A DNA stretch of 64,000 nt, taken from assembly GCF_030272615.1 (NCBI RefSeq), contig NC_081408.1:606971673-607035672 (forward strand). Direction: 5' to 3'. The first letter of the stretch is position 1. Each line of letters starts with the position of its first letter. The notes below the pieces were generated by a model, which saw only the letters and a list, made by a program, of their open reading frames with translations, had not been told where the DNA came from and did not search any database. Below, one piece after another: positions 1-11,175 of the stretch. Position numbers and translations under genes: made by a program. The stretch comes from Cryptomeria japonica (Eukaryota > Streptophyta > Pinopsida > Cupressales > Cupressaceae).

Positions 1-614
1 ATCCTCACAAATCATCAAGCTCCTAATTGGGCTGATAGGCAAATCCTTAACTGGGTGACTCCTAACAAAGTCTGCTCCTAATAGAGTGTATTTTAAGATC
101 CTAATAAGGCGTACTTTAAAAAAGTACAAATATTTGTGGGTACCAACTCCCACCATTTTTTTTCCCTATTTTGGTTTCCACACCAAAAATTATGGTGTTC
201 ATGTGTGGAAAGCTTTTCATGTGATGTTCTTGTTTATGTTTCATTTCATGCACTATTTTTTAGTACACCAGTTATGATGTTTTATTAGAGGTTTCTCAAA
301 GGTTACCGCTACTGATAAGAGTTGTTAGTGAAATTATTTGATCTAATTTATGAGGATAATGAGTTGGTAATTGATCAAATTAATATGATTTCTTAAGTGG
401 TGAAAGTATTGATAGTTGTGGTAAATGATTTTATTAATGTGTTATCAAATTTGATAAAGAGGTTGTTAGATCTGATGAAAGAAGTTGAGATACTTGTTAA
501 ATGATTTTAGATATGATATAGGTTTTTTTCTAGGTTTAAAGTTCCAATTGGTATTAATACTTATTCGCCCCCCACCCCCCTCATAGTATTAACTTGATCC
601 TCATAGAATTAATA
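1..614 (+). repeat. Copia-1 5' LTR, 3' portion only
   Basis: This stretch aligns with about 17505-18118 of the downstream LTR, including the repeated motifs with CCTAATAG-like cores and the block around TACCAACTCCCACCAT. It ends in AATA directly before the primer binding site; the other copy ends in AACA, so the terminal CA has mutated. A hairpin with 8-bp arms TTAATACT (554-561) and AGTATTAA (585-592) flanks a C-rich loop just before the end. Confidence 0.88.
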
Positions 615-628
615 ATTGGTATCAGAGC
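615..628 (+). other. Primer binding site, Met-tRNA type (Copia-1)
   Basis: ATTGGTATCAGAGC follows the LTR end directly. It matches the usual plant copia site complementary to the 3' end of initiator Met-tRNA, which primes minus-strand DNA synthesis. Confidence 0.9.
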
Positions 629-688
629 TTTGGTCCTCTATGTGCAGAAAGCTTAACCGCTTTAGGAAAATATTTTGAGGAAGTCAAG

Positions 689-1730
689 ATGATGAAGAAA
701 GAGGGTCATAAGTTTAACAAGGATAACTACAATATTTGGAAAGGCAAAATGAAGATCTACATCAAAGGTCTTGGTGCACAAAATTGGAAGCAAATTGAAA
801 CAACATATGTTGCTCCTACCACTACTCCCTTGATACCGAATGAACTCAAAGAGAAACAAGATAACATGCAAGCCCTAGAAGCTATTGTAATTACTTTATC
901 TGATTCAAAATATATTGATGTTCAAGGATTGGAAACTGTAGGTGAGGTTTGGGAAAAGTTAGATTTAATCTATGGAGGAGATGAGCATGTTCAAAGAGCT
1001 AAAGAGGAAAGCTTGAGAGGAAAGTTCGATGACATGAGAATGCTTGAAGGAGAAAATATTTCATAGTATGGTCCGAGAATCAAAGAAGTTGTTGGCAACA
1101 TAAAGAATGTTGGAGGTAAAATGGAAGATGATGCAATAGTAAGTAAAATGCTTAGAACTCTTCAACCTCAATATTCTATAAGACTATCTACAATCCAATA
1201 ACTTAGATCTATTTCAAAGGATAAGGTAATTGTTGATTCATTGATTGGTAAGCTTACAACTTTTGAGTTAAATAGTTTTGACAATAGTGTGACAAAATCT
1301 GCTGAATCGGCCTTTAAATATTATGTTACCAGTTCATTTTCTAGAAAAGGAAAAGATATATATCAAAATCATGAGTGCAGGTCAAGTCATGGAAGTAACC
1401 GGGAAAATGAAGACAATGAAGATCAAGTGATGGAACTTGAGGCACTGTTAGAAAAAACATTTCCAAGAGGAACTGGTAAGTATAAAGGAAAGCTACCTTT
1501 GAAGTGTTTCTCTTGTAGTAAAATTGGTCATATTTTTGCTAACTACCCTAACACTAATAAGAAAGAGAAGTTGAGAAGATTCAAAGGAAAGGGAAAGAAA
1601 CATTGTTATGTTGTAGTAGATGAAGGTGTGACCGATGAGGAGTATAGAGATGAAGATGACAATGAGGAAATTATGTTTGTAGTCATGAAGGAGGAACTGA
1701 CAGATGAAAAGGAACTGGTATCTTATAAGG
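689..1730 (+). pseudogene. gag: Copia-1 gag (capsid and nucleocapsid), broken
   Basis: Encodes the structural Gag part of a copia polyprotein. The N-terminal part contains a YNIWKGKMKIYI-like segment typical of UBN2/copia Gag proteins and runs to a stop at 1064-1066. The same frame continues with another stop near 1201 and leads into the nucleocapsid. The single zinc knuckle near 1510-1555 reads CFSCSKIGH then ANY, so the final Cys of the CCHC array is a Tyr. An acidic segment precedes the protease. The start at 689 is chosen because it is the first ATG after the primer site and fits the Gag N-terminus. The two stops make this a relic. Confidence 0.85.
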
Positions 1731-2833
1731 ATAATAGTGATGAATGGATTAGAGACAATGGTTGCTCACACCATATGACTGGAGATAAAAGTAATTTCAT
1801 AACCCTTGATGAATTTGATGGAGGTGTTGTTAGATTTGGAAATAAGTCTCCCTGCATGGTGAAAGGTAAAGGTTCAATTTCTCTAAATGGGAAGAGTAAT
1901 TTTGATTATGTGTTTTGGGTTGATGGTCTAAAGCATAATATTTTAAGTGTTGGTCAGCTCAATGATAAAGGTTATTTGCTTGAGTTTAAAAGTGGAGCCT
2001 ACAGAATTCTTGGAGGTAATGGTGAACTAATTACTACCAGGAAGCAAACTAGAGGTAACTTATCCCATTTGAATAGTAATATTAATAATTGTCTGGTTGC
2101 AAGAATGGAAGACAATTGGTTATTGCATAAAAGATGTTGTCGTGTTAATTTTGATAATTTGGTTAAGATAAGAAAGTCAAGTGTTGTAAGAGGATTTCCA
2201 CAAATTGTCAAACCGGATAGTGTGATATGCAAAGATTGTCAAATCAATAAGATGACCTCTATTTCTTTCAAGAGAAAGAATTTTATTTCTGAGAATATTT
2301 TAGATTTGGTTCATATTGATCTTTGTGGCCCTATGAGAACAAAGAGTTATTACGGTGATAGGTATTTCATGAATGTCATTAATGACTATTCTAAAATGAT
2401 GTGGGTGACATTTTTGAAGGAAAAATCAGAAGCATTTGGTAAATTTAAATCATTTAAATCTCTAGTTGAGAATGAAATCGATAAGAACCTGAAGTGTTCA
2501 AGATCAGACCGAGGAGGTGAATTCACATCTAATGAATTTGTTAAGTATTGTGATGAATAGGGTATCAAGAGATAGATGTTTTCTCTGAGGACACCACAAT
2601 AAAATGGCATAGTAGAAAGGATGAACAATACAATAGTTGAAGCTGCAAGAACCATATTATTACAGGGTGATGTATCCAAAATGTTTTGGAGAGAAGCGGT
2701 CAGTACTATTTTATACACTTTTAACCGGGTACTAGTAAAGAGAGGTAATAATAAGACACCCTATGAGCTATGGTATGGAAAAATTCCTTGTGTAAGTTAT
2801 TTAAAAAATTTTGGAAGTCAATGTTTTATAAAG
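1731..2833 (+). pseudogene. pol: Copia-1 protease and integrase, broken
   Basis: Continues the gag frame. The retropepsin site near 1741-1785 reads DNGCSHHMTG where DSG is usual, so the Ser after the catalytic Asp is changed. The GAG-pre-integrase zinc region follows (HKRCCRVNF near 2125, CKDC near 2230); the second His of the HHCC site is lost. The integrase core keeps its acidic triad: Asp in VHIDLCGP (about 2318), Asp in SDRGGEF (about 2507) and Glu in GIVERMN (about 2610). Stops occur at about 2557, 2572 and 2599. Downstream the frame jumps from FIKDDV straight into reverse transcriptase sequence, so the linker and the first part of the RT are deleted near 2833. Confidence 0.85.
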
Positions 2834-3827
2834 GATGATGTTGGCATTTGTTGCATATAAAGGATTCAAAGTTTATCAAATGGATGTCAAACCAGCCTTT
2901 TTGAATGGAATTCTAGAAGAAGAATTATACATTGAACAACCAGATGGATTTTCCTTGACTAATGATAAGGACATGATGTGTAAATTGCATAAAGCACTAT
3001 ATGGTCTAAATCAAGCATAGAGAGAATGGTATGAGAGATTACATGCACATTTGATCAAAAGTGGATTTCAGCATACTAGTGAGGACAAAATTTATTTGAA
3101 GACTGATGGAGACAAGATGCTGATAGCAAAAGTGTTTGTACATGACATAATTTTTGGTGGAAATGATGATATGTGTATGGATTTTTCTGATATAATGAAA
3201 AAGGAATTTGAAATGTCTCTAATCTATGAAATAAAGTTTTTATTGGCTTACAAGTCCAACAACTAGATGGTGGTATTTTTATTTGTTAGACCAAGGATAT
3301 CAAAGAGGTGTTGAAGACATTCAACATAGAAGACTGCAAACTGGTAGGAACATCGATGGTGATAGGTTGCAAGTTGTCCAAACAAGATGATTCCCCTTCT
3401 ATTAGTGAAAAAGAGTATAGATCTATGATTGGCAAGCTACACTATGTTGTTCATAGTAGACAGGACATTGCTCATGTTGTTGGATTAGTGGCTAGATTTC
3501 AAAAAGAGCCTAAGGAGAGTCGCATGGTGTCTATGAAGAGAATTTTTTAGTATCTCAAAGGCACAATAGACTATGGTTTATGGTATCCTTATAGAGAAGA
3601 ATTTACTTTTGATGCTGTTAGTAATTCTGATTAGGAAGGTAATGTGGATGATCAAAAAAGCACAACCGGTGGAGCTTTTCTACTTGGAGGAAGATTATTG
3701 GCATGGACAAGAAACAAACAAACATGTGTTTCTCAATCTACAGCTGAATTAGAGTATGTAGCTGTATCCATGAATTTCATAGAGGCAATATGGATGAGAC
3801 ATGTTCTAGAAGGATTCAAGATAGATA
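2834..3827 (+). pseudogene. pol: Copia-1 reverse transcriptase and RNase H N-terminal part, broken
   Basis: The RT resumes after a deletion with [13 protein letters not shown] and the EQPDGF and HKALYGL motifs of copia polymerases. The active-site segment near 3130-3155 reads VFVHDIIFGG where VFVDD or VYVDD is expected, so one catalytic Asp has become His. Stops and a frameshift separate the 3051-3266 and 3308-3550 segments. RNase H begins near 3640 with DQKSTTGGAFLLG and is cut at GFKID by the insertion of element N at 3828. The rest of the domain is at 15755-16019 and continues in the same frame. Confidence 0.87.
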
Positions 3828-5034
3828 TATTGGAAACCAAGAACACTGAGAGGGTGGGGAGGAGGGTGAATCAGTGTTCTATCGGAATGGAGAAATTTAA
3901 CCTTATTAACACAACAACTTATCAACCAGTAAATATAAAAGCATATAACAATAAGTAACAATGAAACCACAAAGATGAATATCATAACACCATATATTTA
4001 TACGTGGAAAACCTCAAAGAGGACAAACCACAGTGGGATTGGAGACCTACAATATCTATCCACTAATCAAATGAATAAATATTAAAATAAGGGGCCTACA
4101 CATGTAGGAAGGCCAATAGCCTAGAGCACACTACTCATCACAAAAGGAGTCTCACTGACTACAAAGAGGTTATAACCACCCCAATATAATTGGACAACAA
4201 TCTAGAAGAATGAACATCCAATGATAACATCTACCATGTCTTCTTATAGTCCTAGTTAAGCTAAATACTGGAGTCCTTAAATCTCTTCCACAAACCCAAC
4301 TTGATCTCCAATGATCAACCAAATCCTTTTCTCAATGAATATTACATTATTTGCTCCTTACATATCCATATCCCTTACATCATATTTATACCAACCCTAA
4401 GTCCTAAACGAATTAGGTTGGCCACCTAAAAGATATTACAATAAGATCATTACATACATCCACATTACAATGATATGCCATGTCAACTTAGACCTAAAAC
4501 AATGTAAACCAATACTTAAATCCCACTGGTAACGTATTAGGAATATTCTCCAACACGTTATAGATACCAGTCCATAACCTAGATAAATTAGGACCCAATT
4601 TAGGTCCACATGCACTAAAGAAATGATCCCAATCAACCAAGTCTTGAACAGGATCACTACCATCATCCTAAACCTTCACTAGACTAGAAGCCACACCAAC
4701 ACCACTTATGCATCCTATCAAAGATTCTTAGTAAAAGCTTTGTCGGTAAAAACTTAAACTCTTACTGCTATAGGCTTACTAGAGTGTATGATAGCATCCA
4801 ATCATCAAGTCAATACCAACTAACCAAAACATACTTCAGAAAAATCAAACCAAACATATTCCATTGATCCAAACATGTCGGTAGTATCCAACTAATAGTC
4901 CCTTCTGCTAGTAACACTAGTTCTTCTACTGGTAACTAAAATCTATTTGTCGATAACCAATCATAATAGCTAGTGTTGACATCAATGACAAAACATCAAT
5001 GAAAAAGATAATCATTTCCTTCATATTGCCAACA
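3828..5034 (-). repeat. N 3' LTR (1,207 bp)
   Basis: Matches 8021-8891 plus 15427-15754. On the minus strand it begins TGTTGGCAATATGAAGG (end at 5034) and ends CCAATA at 3828. The terminal hairpin arms are GAACACTGA (3841-3849) and TCAGTGTTC (3871-3879). A second small hairpin CCTACACATGTAGG lies at 4095-4108. The LTR is uninterrupted here and shows the ancestral sequence around the site where A inserted in the other copy. Confidence 0.88.
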
Positions 5035-5700
5035 ATATCCCCCTTTGGCATTGATGGAAACACTAGATGTGAAAAACATCCAAGTGCCAATAAATGCCAA
5101 ACAAGTGTCCCCCAATGGAAGATAGCCAAAAATCTCCCACAAAATGATATGACAATGAGATTCTGAACCAATTAACCATCTATGGACCTGAACCAAACTC
5201 CCCCAATGGGATACATCTAATCTGAAATTTTGTTCCTCCTCTTTGTGCCAATAATTTCCTCCTTAGACTGATATATTTGTTAAGCTCTATATTACACATA
5301 AGTATATTTCCCTTTATATAACTCCTTAAGTTTTTCACATCAATATCTATCCCCTTTTGACATCAATGCCATAAATCTTGCATAAATATAAAAGCAAAAA
5401 CATAAACCACTGAAACACAAGGATAACTACTCCCCAAGAGCAGTAGCATCTCCACATCAATCAGGAATGAATAATATCTCTGATAATGCATACTGGACTG
5501 ATGCAAAATAGCATCACTCGAGTCTTTATCAGAGGGGAAGAAAACCTCAACCTATCTCTCAAATGCTAAAAAATATTCCCCAAATCAATCTAACTTCATT
5601 TGCTTCCACCAACTCCTTCAAAAAGTTATACTTGATAGAAATACCAGATTCTTGACATGTCTATAGAAACAGAGTTATCATAGTGAATAGTTACTGGTAC
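5035..5700 (-). other. N polypurine tract and 3' untranslated tail
   Basis: On the minus strand a purine tract CCAAAGGGGGATAT ends directly at the LTR (5035-5048). Further purine-tract-like copies occur upstream in the element, for example near 5107-5115, 5198-5206 and 5350-5358. Multiple tracts of this kind are a known mark of Sirevirus-type copia elements. No coding region is supported here. Confidence 0.65.
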
Positions 5701-6860
5701 ATTAAAATATCCCTCAACATATGCTTCACCCATAGAACATGTGTACAGTTATTAGCAACAACAACATACTCAACTTCAGCAGTAGATAAAGAAGTACATG
5801 ACTGCTTCTACTGATCCATAAACCAAGTTTCTTTCCAAGAAAGAAAGCTTCACTAGATGAACCAATCCGGTAACTTGTATCTCTAACCCAATTTGCATCT
5901 GAACATGATCAAAGTGTAAAGTCATCATAAAACAAAAACCATACCAGATAATCCTTGAAAACATATGAAAATCCTAACTATCAGAGCAATGATTCAACAT
6001 AATCAATTCCTTCTTTCTGAGAATATCCATTTCAAACTAATCAAGCTTTATTCCAATAACATCAAATTCCATGTATCTGATCCAATTCCTCTTCCATAGA
6101 TTTCATCCAACATTCATCCTTACAAACTTTAATAACTAATGCTGGTACAATTAAAGAAATTAAGCATACCTCATCAGCTGCCAACCTTCTCCTCGTCCAA
6201 ATATCTGATCTCTTGAATTATTCAGCCTAGGAGTCTTTTGACTCTCTATTCCACTTCCTTGATCTTCAGTTACTGATGAATTTTCTGATATGCTGGAGTA
6301 ACTGATTATAAATTTTTTTCCAGTAAAGGTGTTACTAGATTTCCATAGCTGGTTCCTACTCATAAATTCAAATTTGACCTCAATACTGCTCATCCATCTT
6401 GACATTAGTTCTCTCCATAATTCTCTGTGATCTCTTGTTATAACATCTATATGCCTTGCATTCATTAGAATAACCAAGAAAAATTCCTTCATCACATCTA
6501 GGATCAAAATTGTCAATGAAATCATCTCTCCTGATATAACATTTACTACCAAAGATCTTGAAATACTTAACTGTAGGTCTAATTCCAAACCATAATTCAT
6601 AAGGTTTCTTACCAGTGAACCAAACTAAGATCAAAGATCCAAGATCCAACAAGTCTTTGTTGGTTAACCTCCAAATTGACTTCCAAATATCTGAAATAGG
6701 ATTTGAAACCACTACCAAGGGCAATCCAAGATTTGTCATCAATTTGCCTCCCCCTAAGGTGAATTCCTTAGTTACCAAATGAGTTTCCTGTCGATGTAGG
6801 AACATTATGCTCTTTTGGTTGAGTAACTGGGTTATATCCTTCAGCCAAAAGAACATCTAG
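5700..6860 (-). pseudogene. pol: N pol remnants: integrase C-terminal part, RT start, RNase H
   Basis: Reading the minus strand, the first recognisable piece (about 6620-6380) carries KKPYELWFG, YFKIFGSKCYIRRDD and DEGIFLGYS, the end of a copia integrase. A linker follows to about 6160. A fragment near 5995-6040 reads like the RT segment around RKEGIDYVE, then jumps to RNase H (about 5730-5920) with CSDANWVRD, EAFFLGKK and a degraded SCTSLST-like motif. Most of the integrase core and nearly all of the RT, including its YVDD box, are missing. These are internal deletions in a once longer pol closely resembling that of element Z. Confidence 0.75.
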
Positions 6861-8005
6861 GGCATTTGATTCCATAGGTTGAGCCTCAAACTTCATAACC
6901 CACTTCTTCTCATGCTCCTTTCGAATATCATCAACCTTCTTCTTTCCCTTCTCATTAGATTTATCACTTCATGTCGGTGGATCCTTGCTTCGGCAAAATT
7001 TATCAATGTGTCCCACTTTGTTGCATACATAACAAGTCACATTGTTCTTCTGAATTGCCGTAGTGTAACCTTGAGCATTCCTTGACCTGCATTGATTAGC
7101 CATATGTCTAAACTTTCAACATGCATGATATTTCACATTCATTCTACAATATTTTGTCCTATGACCATACTTCTTACAATTTGAACATCCACCAGGAACT
7201 ACATTATTATTCTGATTTTCTCTATTTCTATAATGTCTTGCCATATGACCAAATTTATTAGAAACAAAGCATCTACCATTAAATTATGTGCATTGGGCTG
7301 CCTTACTGGTGACCTATGATTCTAGTTGACCTTCTGATCATCATGCATTCTAGATGTCTGATCTTCATTTGTAGTAATAGAGCTTTCTCCATGCTCAAAT
7401 CCAAGACCACTAGTGTATCTAGTGTCCTTTTGATCCTTCAATAATTCATCAAGCTTAGCGTAGCTAACCTTGAACTTATCCTTGTATTTATTTGCAACAT
7501 CTAGACCTCCTCTAAGGACTATTACCATTCTTTCCAATTATTCCTCATTGTTTTGTAACTACAACAATTTAGTTCAACACATCATTCTCATGAACCAGCC
7601 TAATACATTCCTCAGATCTATCTTTCAGAGATATAGCAAGATTTTCTTCCTTCTTCTTCCAGTCTTCAATCTCCTTTGACATCCTCATGGTTAAGGTTTG
7701 CATTTCATTCCTCATAACCATATTTTCCTGACTCAGCTTCTAACATTGTTCCTTAAGAGCATCCTTCTCTTCATCATCCTAATTTTGTAAAAGTTCCTTC
7801 CTTCTAGCTTGTGTAGTTGACAACCTCTCCCGTAGAGTAAAAATGAATTCCTTTGTAGATATCAACTCATCTTGCAACTTCATGTTCCTAAAACTTTCAG
7901 CATCATAGTCTTCAAGAGCTAATTGAAGTTCATTCCTTAAACTGATCTCCATAGATTCTAGAAAAAGGATCTTCCTCAAGATGTTAAACTTCCTCCAAGG
8001 CACCA
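6861..8005 (-). pseudogene. gag: N Gag: coiled coil plus zinc knuckles, broken
   Basis: Minus-strand frame beginning about 40 bp from the primer site. The N-terminal half is rich in Lys, Glu, Asp and Leu with heptad character (about 7990-7330) and contains YDAE, KEIEDWKKKEEN and LGFEHGESS segments. Each has a counterpart in ORF1 of A (YDAEKLKN, KEIEDRKKNEE, IGFEVGESS). Zinc-knuckle relics follow at about 7300-7000, spread over shifted frames; a Cys-poor relic of CYVCNKVGHIDKFC type lies near 6990-7030. Several stops and frameshifts break it. The homology to A and C, next to pol remnants, makes this the link between the autonomous and pol-less elements. Confidence 0.75.
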
Positions 8006-8020
8006 GGCTCTAATACCAAT
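8006..8020 (-). other. N primer binding site
   Basis: On the minus strand ATTGGTATTAGAGCC directly follows the LTR end. It is the Met-tRNA-type site with one change (C to T) from the common ATTGGTATCAGAGC. Confidence 0.85.
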
Positions 8021-8891
8021 TATTGGAAACCAAGAACACTAAGAGGGGGGGTGAATTAGTGTTCTACCAGAATGGAGAAATTTAACCTCATTAACACAAC
8101 AACTTATCAACTGGTAAACATAAAAGCATATAACAATAAGTAACAATGAAACCGCAAAGATGAACACCATAACACCATAGATTTATACGTCGAAAACCTC
8201 AAAGAGGAAAAACCACAATGTGATTGGAAACCCATAATATCTATCCACTGATAAGATGAATAAATATTACAATAAGGGACCTACACATGTAGGAAGGCCA
8301 ATAACCTAGAGCACATTGCTCATCACAAAAGGAGTCTCACTGACTACAGAGAGGTTATAACCACTTCAATATAATTGGACAATAATTTAGAAGAATGAAA
8401 TGCCAATGATAGCATCTACCATACTGGATTATAGTCTCGGTTAAGCTCAATACCAGAGGCCTTAAACCTCTTATGCATACACAACTCGATCTCCAATGAT
8501 AGACCAAATCCTCTTCTCAATGAATATTATATTATTTGCTCCTTACATATCCACATCCCTTACATCATATTTATACCAACCCTAAGGCTTAAACCAATTA
8601 GGTCAGCCACCTAAAAGATATTATAATAAGATCATTACATACGTCCACATTCCAATGATATGCCATGTTCACTTAGGCCAAAAACAATGTAAACCAATCC
8701 TTCAATCCCACCAAAAATGTATCAGGAACATCCTCCAACACATTATAGATACCGGTCCATAACCTAGATAAATTGGGACCCAATTGAAGTCTACACATGC
8801 TAAAGAAATGATCCCAAGCAACCAAGTGTCGAACACAATCACCACCATCATCCTGAACCTCCACTAGAAGCTACACCAACACCACTTATGT
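8021..8891 (-). repeat. N 5' LTR, segment adjoining the primer site
   Basis: Matches 3828 to about 4705 of the other N LTR. The hairpin arms are GAACACTAA (8034-8042) and TTAGTGTTC (8056-8064). Relative to the left LTR the second-last pair is A-T instead of G-C on both arms. The small hairpin CCTACACATGTAGG is at 8280-8293. The LTR is cut at TATGT (8887-8891) by element A and resumes at 15427. Confidence 0.88.
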
Positions 8892-9693
8892 TGTTGGCAT
8901 ATGGACACTCCAACGAGACATTGTATGTGATTGAAGTTTTTTTCATTGATGGGAACCTTGCAATCCTATGGCACCGGCAAGACATCATACCAGCAAAGCA
9001 TTATACAGGCAAGACAGTGCACTAGCATCAACAAGATCACTCTACACCGGCACCGGCATAGAAGAAAAGATGTATACTAGCATAGAGGTCGACAAGATTT
9101 TTGATATGTAATATTTTGTTTATTGTTGTAATCCGACTTGGCAAATTGTAAAATGACTCTTGTATATAAAGGAGATCATTGTAGACATTTAGAGAGGTAA
9201 TGTAGCGAGCATAAAGAAAATTATTAGGTAGACCTAATATGTGAATTATAGGTCAAGGGTATATGTAAATAATAGAGCAAGAACTGGTACTGAATCTGGC
9301 ATTGGAGATGCTATTGTAAAGTAGTACAAGTTATTGGATTAGTATAATCCTTATTGTAAGTCAGTGTGACTTTTCATTGAGCAGTGAGCTCTAGGTAGTT
9401 GGCCTTCCTGCATGTGCAGGCCCCTATTGTAAGTAATATTCTCTTATTGGCCAGTGAGTGAATATTGTGGGTCACAAATCCCATTGAGGTTTTTCCCACA
9501 CCGGGTTTCCTCGTTAAACATCTTGTGTTATGGTGTTCTTTTCATGTGAATGTTTTTGATTCTATTTATTGCATTAATTCTTGCATACTGGTATACTATT
9601 ATTTTATGTTCTGCATGTTTTAACTTAAGAAAATCTTATCATAGGTTAGATACTGATTCACCCCCCCTCTCAGTATCTGTGGGAATCCTAACA
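8892..9693 (+). repeat. A 5' LTR (802 bp)
   Basis: Starts TGTTGGCATATGG and ends CCTAACA directly before the primer site. A TATA box (TATATAAA, 9163-9170) is the likely promoter core. The hairpin CCTGCATGTGCAGG is at 9407-9420. The terminal hairpin has 9-bp arms AGATACTGA (9648-9656) and TCAGTATCT (9670-9678) around a C-rich loop. Its mate is 14629-15426. Confidence 0.92.
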
Positions 9694-9708
9694 ATTGGTA
9701 TCAGAGCC
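9694..9708 (+). other. A primer binding site
   Basis: ATTGGTATCAGAGCC immediately after the LTR end, an intact Met-tRNA-type priming site as in the autonomous copia elements here. Confidence 0.92.
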
Positions 9709-9764
9709 TGGTCCTCTATTTTCAGAAGATTAACAGCTTGAGGAAGATCTTGACACTGGTAAAG

Positions 9765-10835
9765 ATGGAAAATCTGATGAAGAAACTTGAAGGAGATCTT
9801 ACAAACTATGATGCAGAGAAGTTGAAAAATATCAAATTAGAAGATGATTTAAGAGCAGCTCAGGATATCATTCATGCAAGAAATAAAAGAAGAGAACTTT
9901 GTGAAAAATTGCAAAATGAGAATGATGAAAAGGAATCACTTAATGACATGATAAGCAAGCTGAAACAAGAGATCATGACAACAAAAAATGAAATGTAGGA
10001 TATGACTATGAGATTTTGCAAAGAGATTGAGGATAGAAAGAAGAATGAAGAAGAATTGACCAGAAGACTAAGTGATGTAGCAAATGAGAACACAAGACTT
10101 AGCCATGAAAATGACATGTTGAAGACAGATCTGATGCATACTCAGAATGACTCAAATGAACTGATGAGACAAAAAGAAATTTTGGAAAGGGAATTGGAAA
10201 CTGCAAATCAACATAAAGAAAAATTCAAGAAAAGCTCAAAAGAACTTGGTACCTTATTGAAGAATCAAAAACCTAAAGGTGACACTTCTAGAATTGGCTT
10301 TGAAGTTGGTGAAAGCTCTAGTACTGCAAATACTCAGGATCAAAGCAAACCGGTAAGACCACCTAATGCTTATAAATTCAATGGAAAATGCTTTAACTGT
10401 AATAAGTATGGTCATAGGGCAAATGAATGTAGATCTAGGAATTATCAGAATATCAATACACCCACCAATCAATGTTCCAAATGCAACAAAGTTGGTTATA
10501 ACTCTGAAAACTACAGAATGAATGTGAGATGTTATGTTTGTGGAATATTTGGACATTTATCTAATCAATGCAGAACACAAACCGACATAGGTTATGGGAA
10601 AGCTATTCAGAAAAAAAATGTAACTTGTTATGCATGTAACAAGATTGGGCATATTGCTAATTTTTGTAGAAGTAAAGGTACACTGGTAGACAACAAAAGT
10701 GCTAGCTTGAAAGGTAAAGAAAAAGTTGAAGAGGTTAAGCAAGAATTCTCAAAGCAATGGATTAGAAAAGCTGATCTAAATATTGGGAATACTCCTCCAC
10801 CGGTAGAACCAACAAATGCTTCACCGCTAGGATAG
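9765..10835 (+). pseudogene. A ORF1: coiled-coil Gag-like protein with four zinc knuckles
   Basis: About 357 codons, with a single stop (TAG at 9996-9998). The first ATG in the long frame is 9765; the alternative upstream TTG at 9738 is less likely. Residues 1-170 are charged and heptad-rich (coiled coil). A GFEVGESS segment follows, then four Cys-rich boxes. These are CFNCNKYGHRANEC (about 10391), CSKCNKVGYNSENY (about 10475, degenerate with Y for H and Y for C), CYVCGIFGHLSNQC (about 10532) and CYACNKIGHIANFC (about 10628). A basic tail follows. This fits the nucleocapsid role of a Gag, packaging the RNA. It lacks the UBN2-like start of the Copia-1 Gag. C carries the closest relative (39034-40107). 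Confidence 0.85.
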
Positions 10836-11175
10836 AGCAGTGCTCCATCAACAAGAAGTTCTTCATCTAATTGAAGAAAATTTCCTTGAGGGTTTGGCAA
10901 TCTAATGACACATATGCTATTATTCCCTCGGTTAGAGATAAGAAGTTGAAAATTACTTATTACCGGCAAACAATGTTAAGTGAATACTTAACCGGCATGC
11001 AATTAATGTGGTAGATGGTGAAAAGACATTATAAAAATTAGGTTTTGGCTCCATTTCATTTCACCGTGATTTCAAACTTTTAGAGAGCATGAAGATTTCG
11101 AGCTAAGGCATTTCGAGCAAGAAGCAAGCACACTCCAAGCATTCATACATCCAAGATAGAAAAAGGTATTTAATC
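10836..11175 (+). other. A spacer between ORF1 and ORF2
   Basis: No supported coding region. It contains a short block (about 10868-10915, with GAGGG and GGCAATCTAATGACA) that has a counterpart in element N at about 6720-6750, downstream of its Gag. The ATG of ORF2 lies at 11176 after an A-rich leader. ORF2 could be translated from a spliced or internal RNA; the sequence does not decide this. Confidence 0.5.

Noticed and set aside
9407-9420. Short palindrome as a transcription terminator
   Set aside because: It is an LTR element shared between families in a plant-type genome; a bacterial-style terminator reading does not apply.
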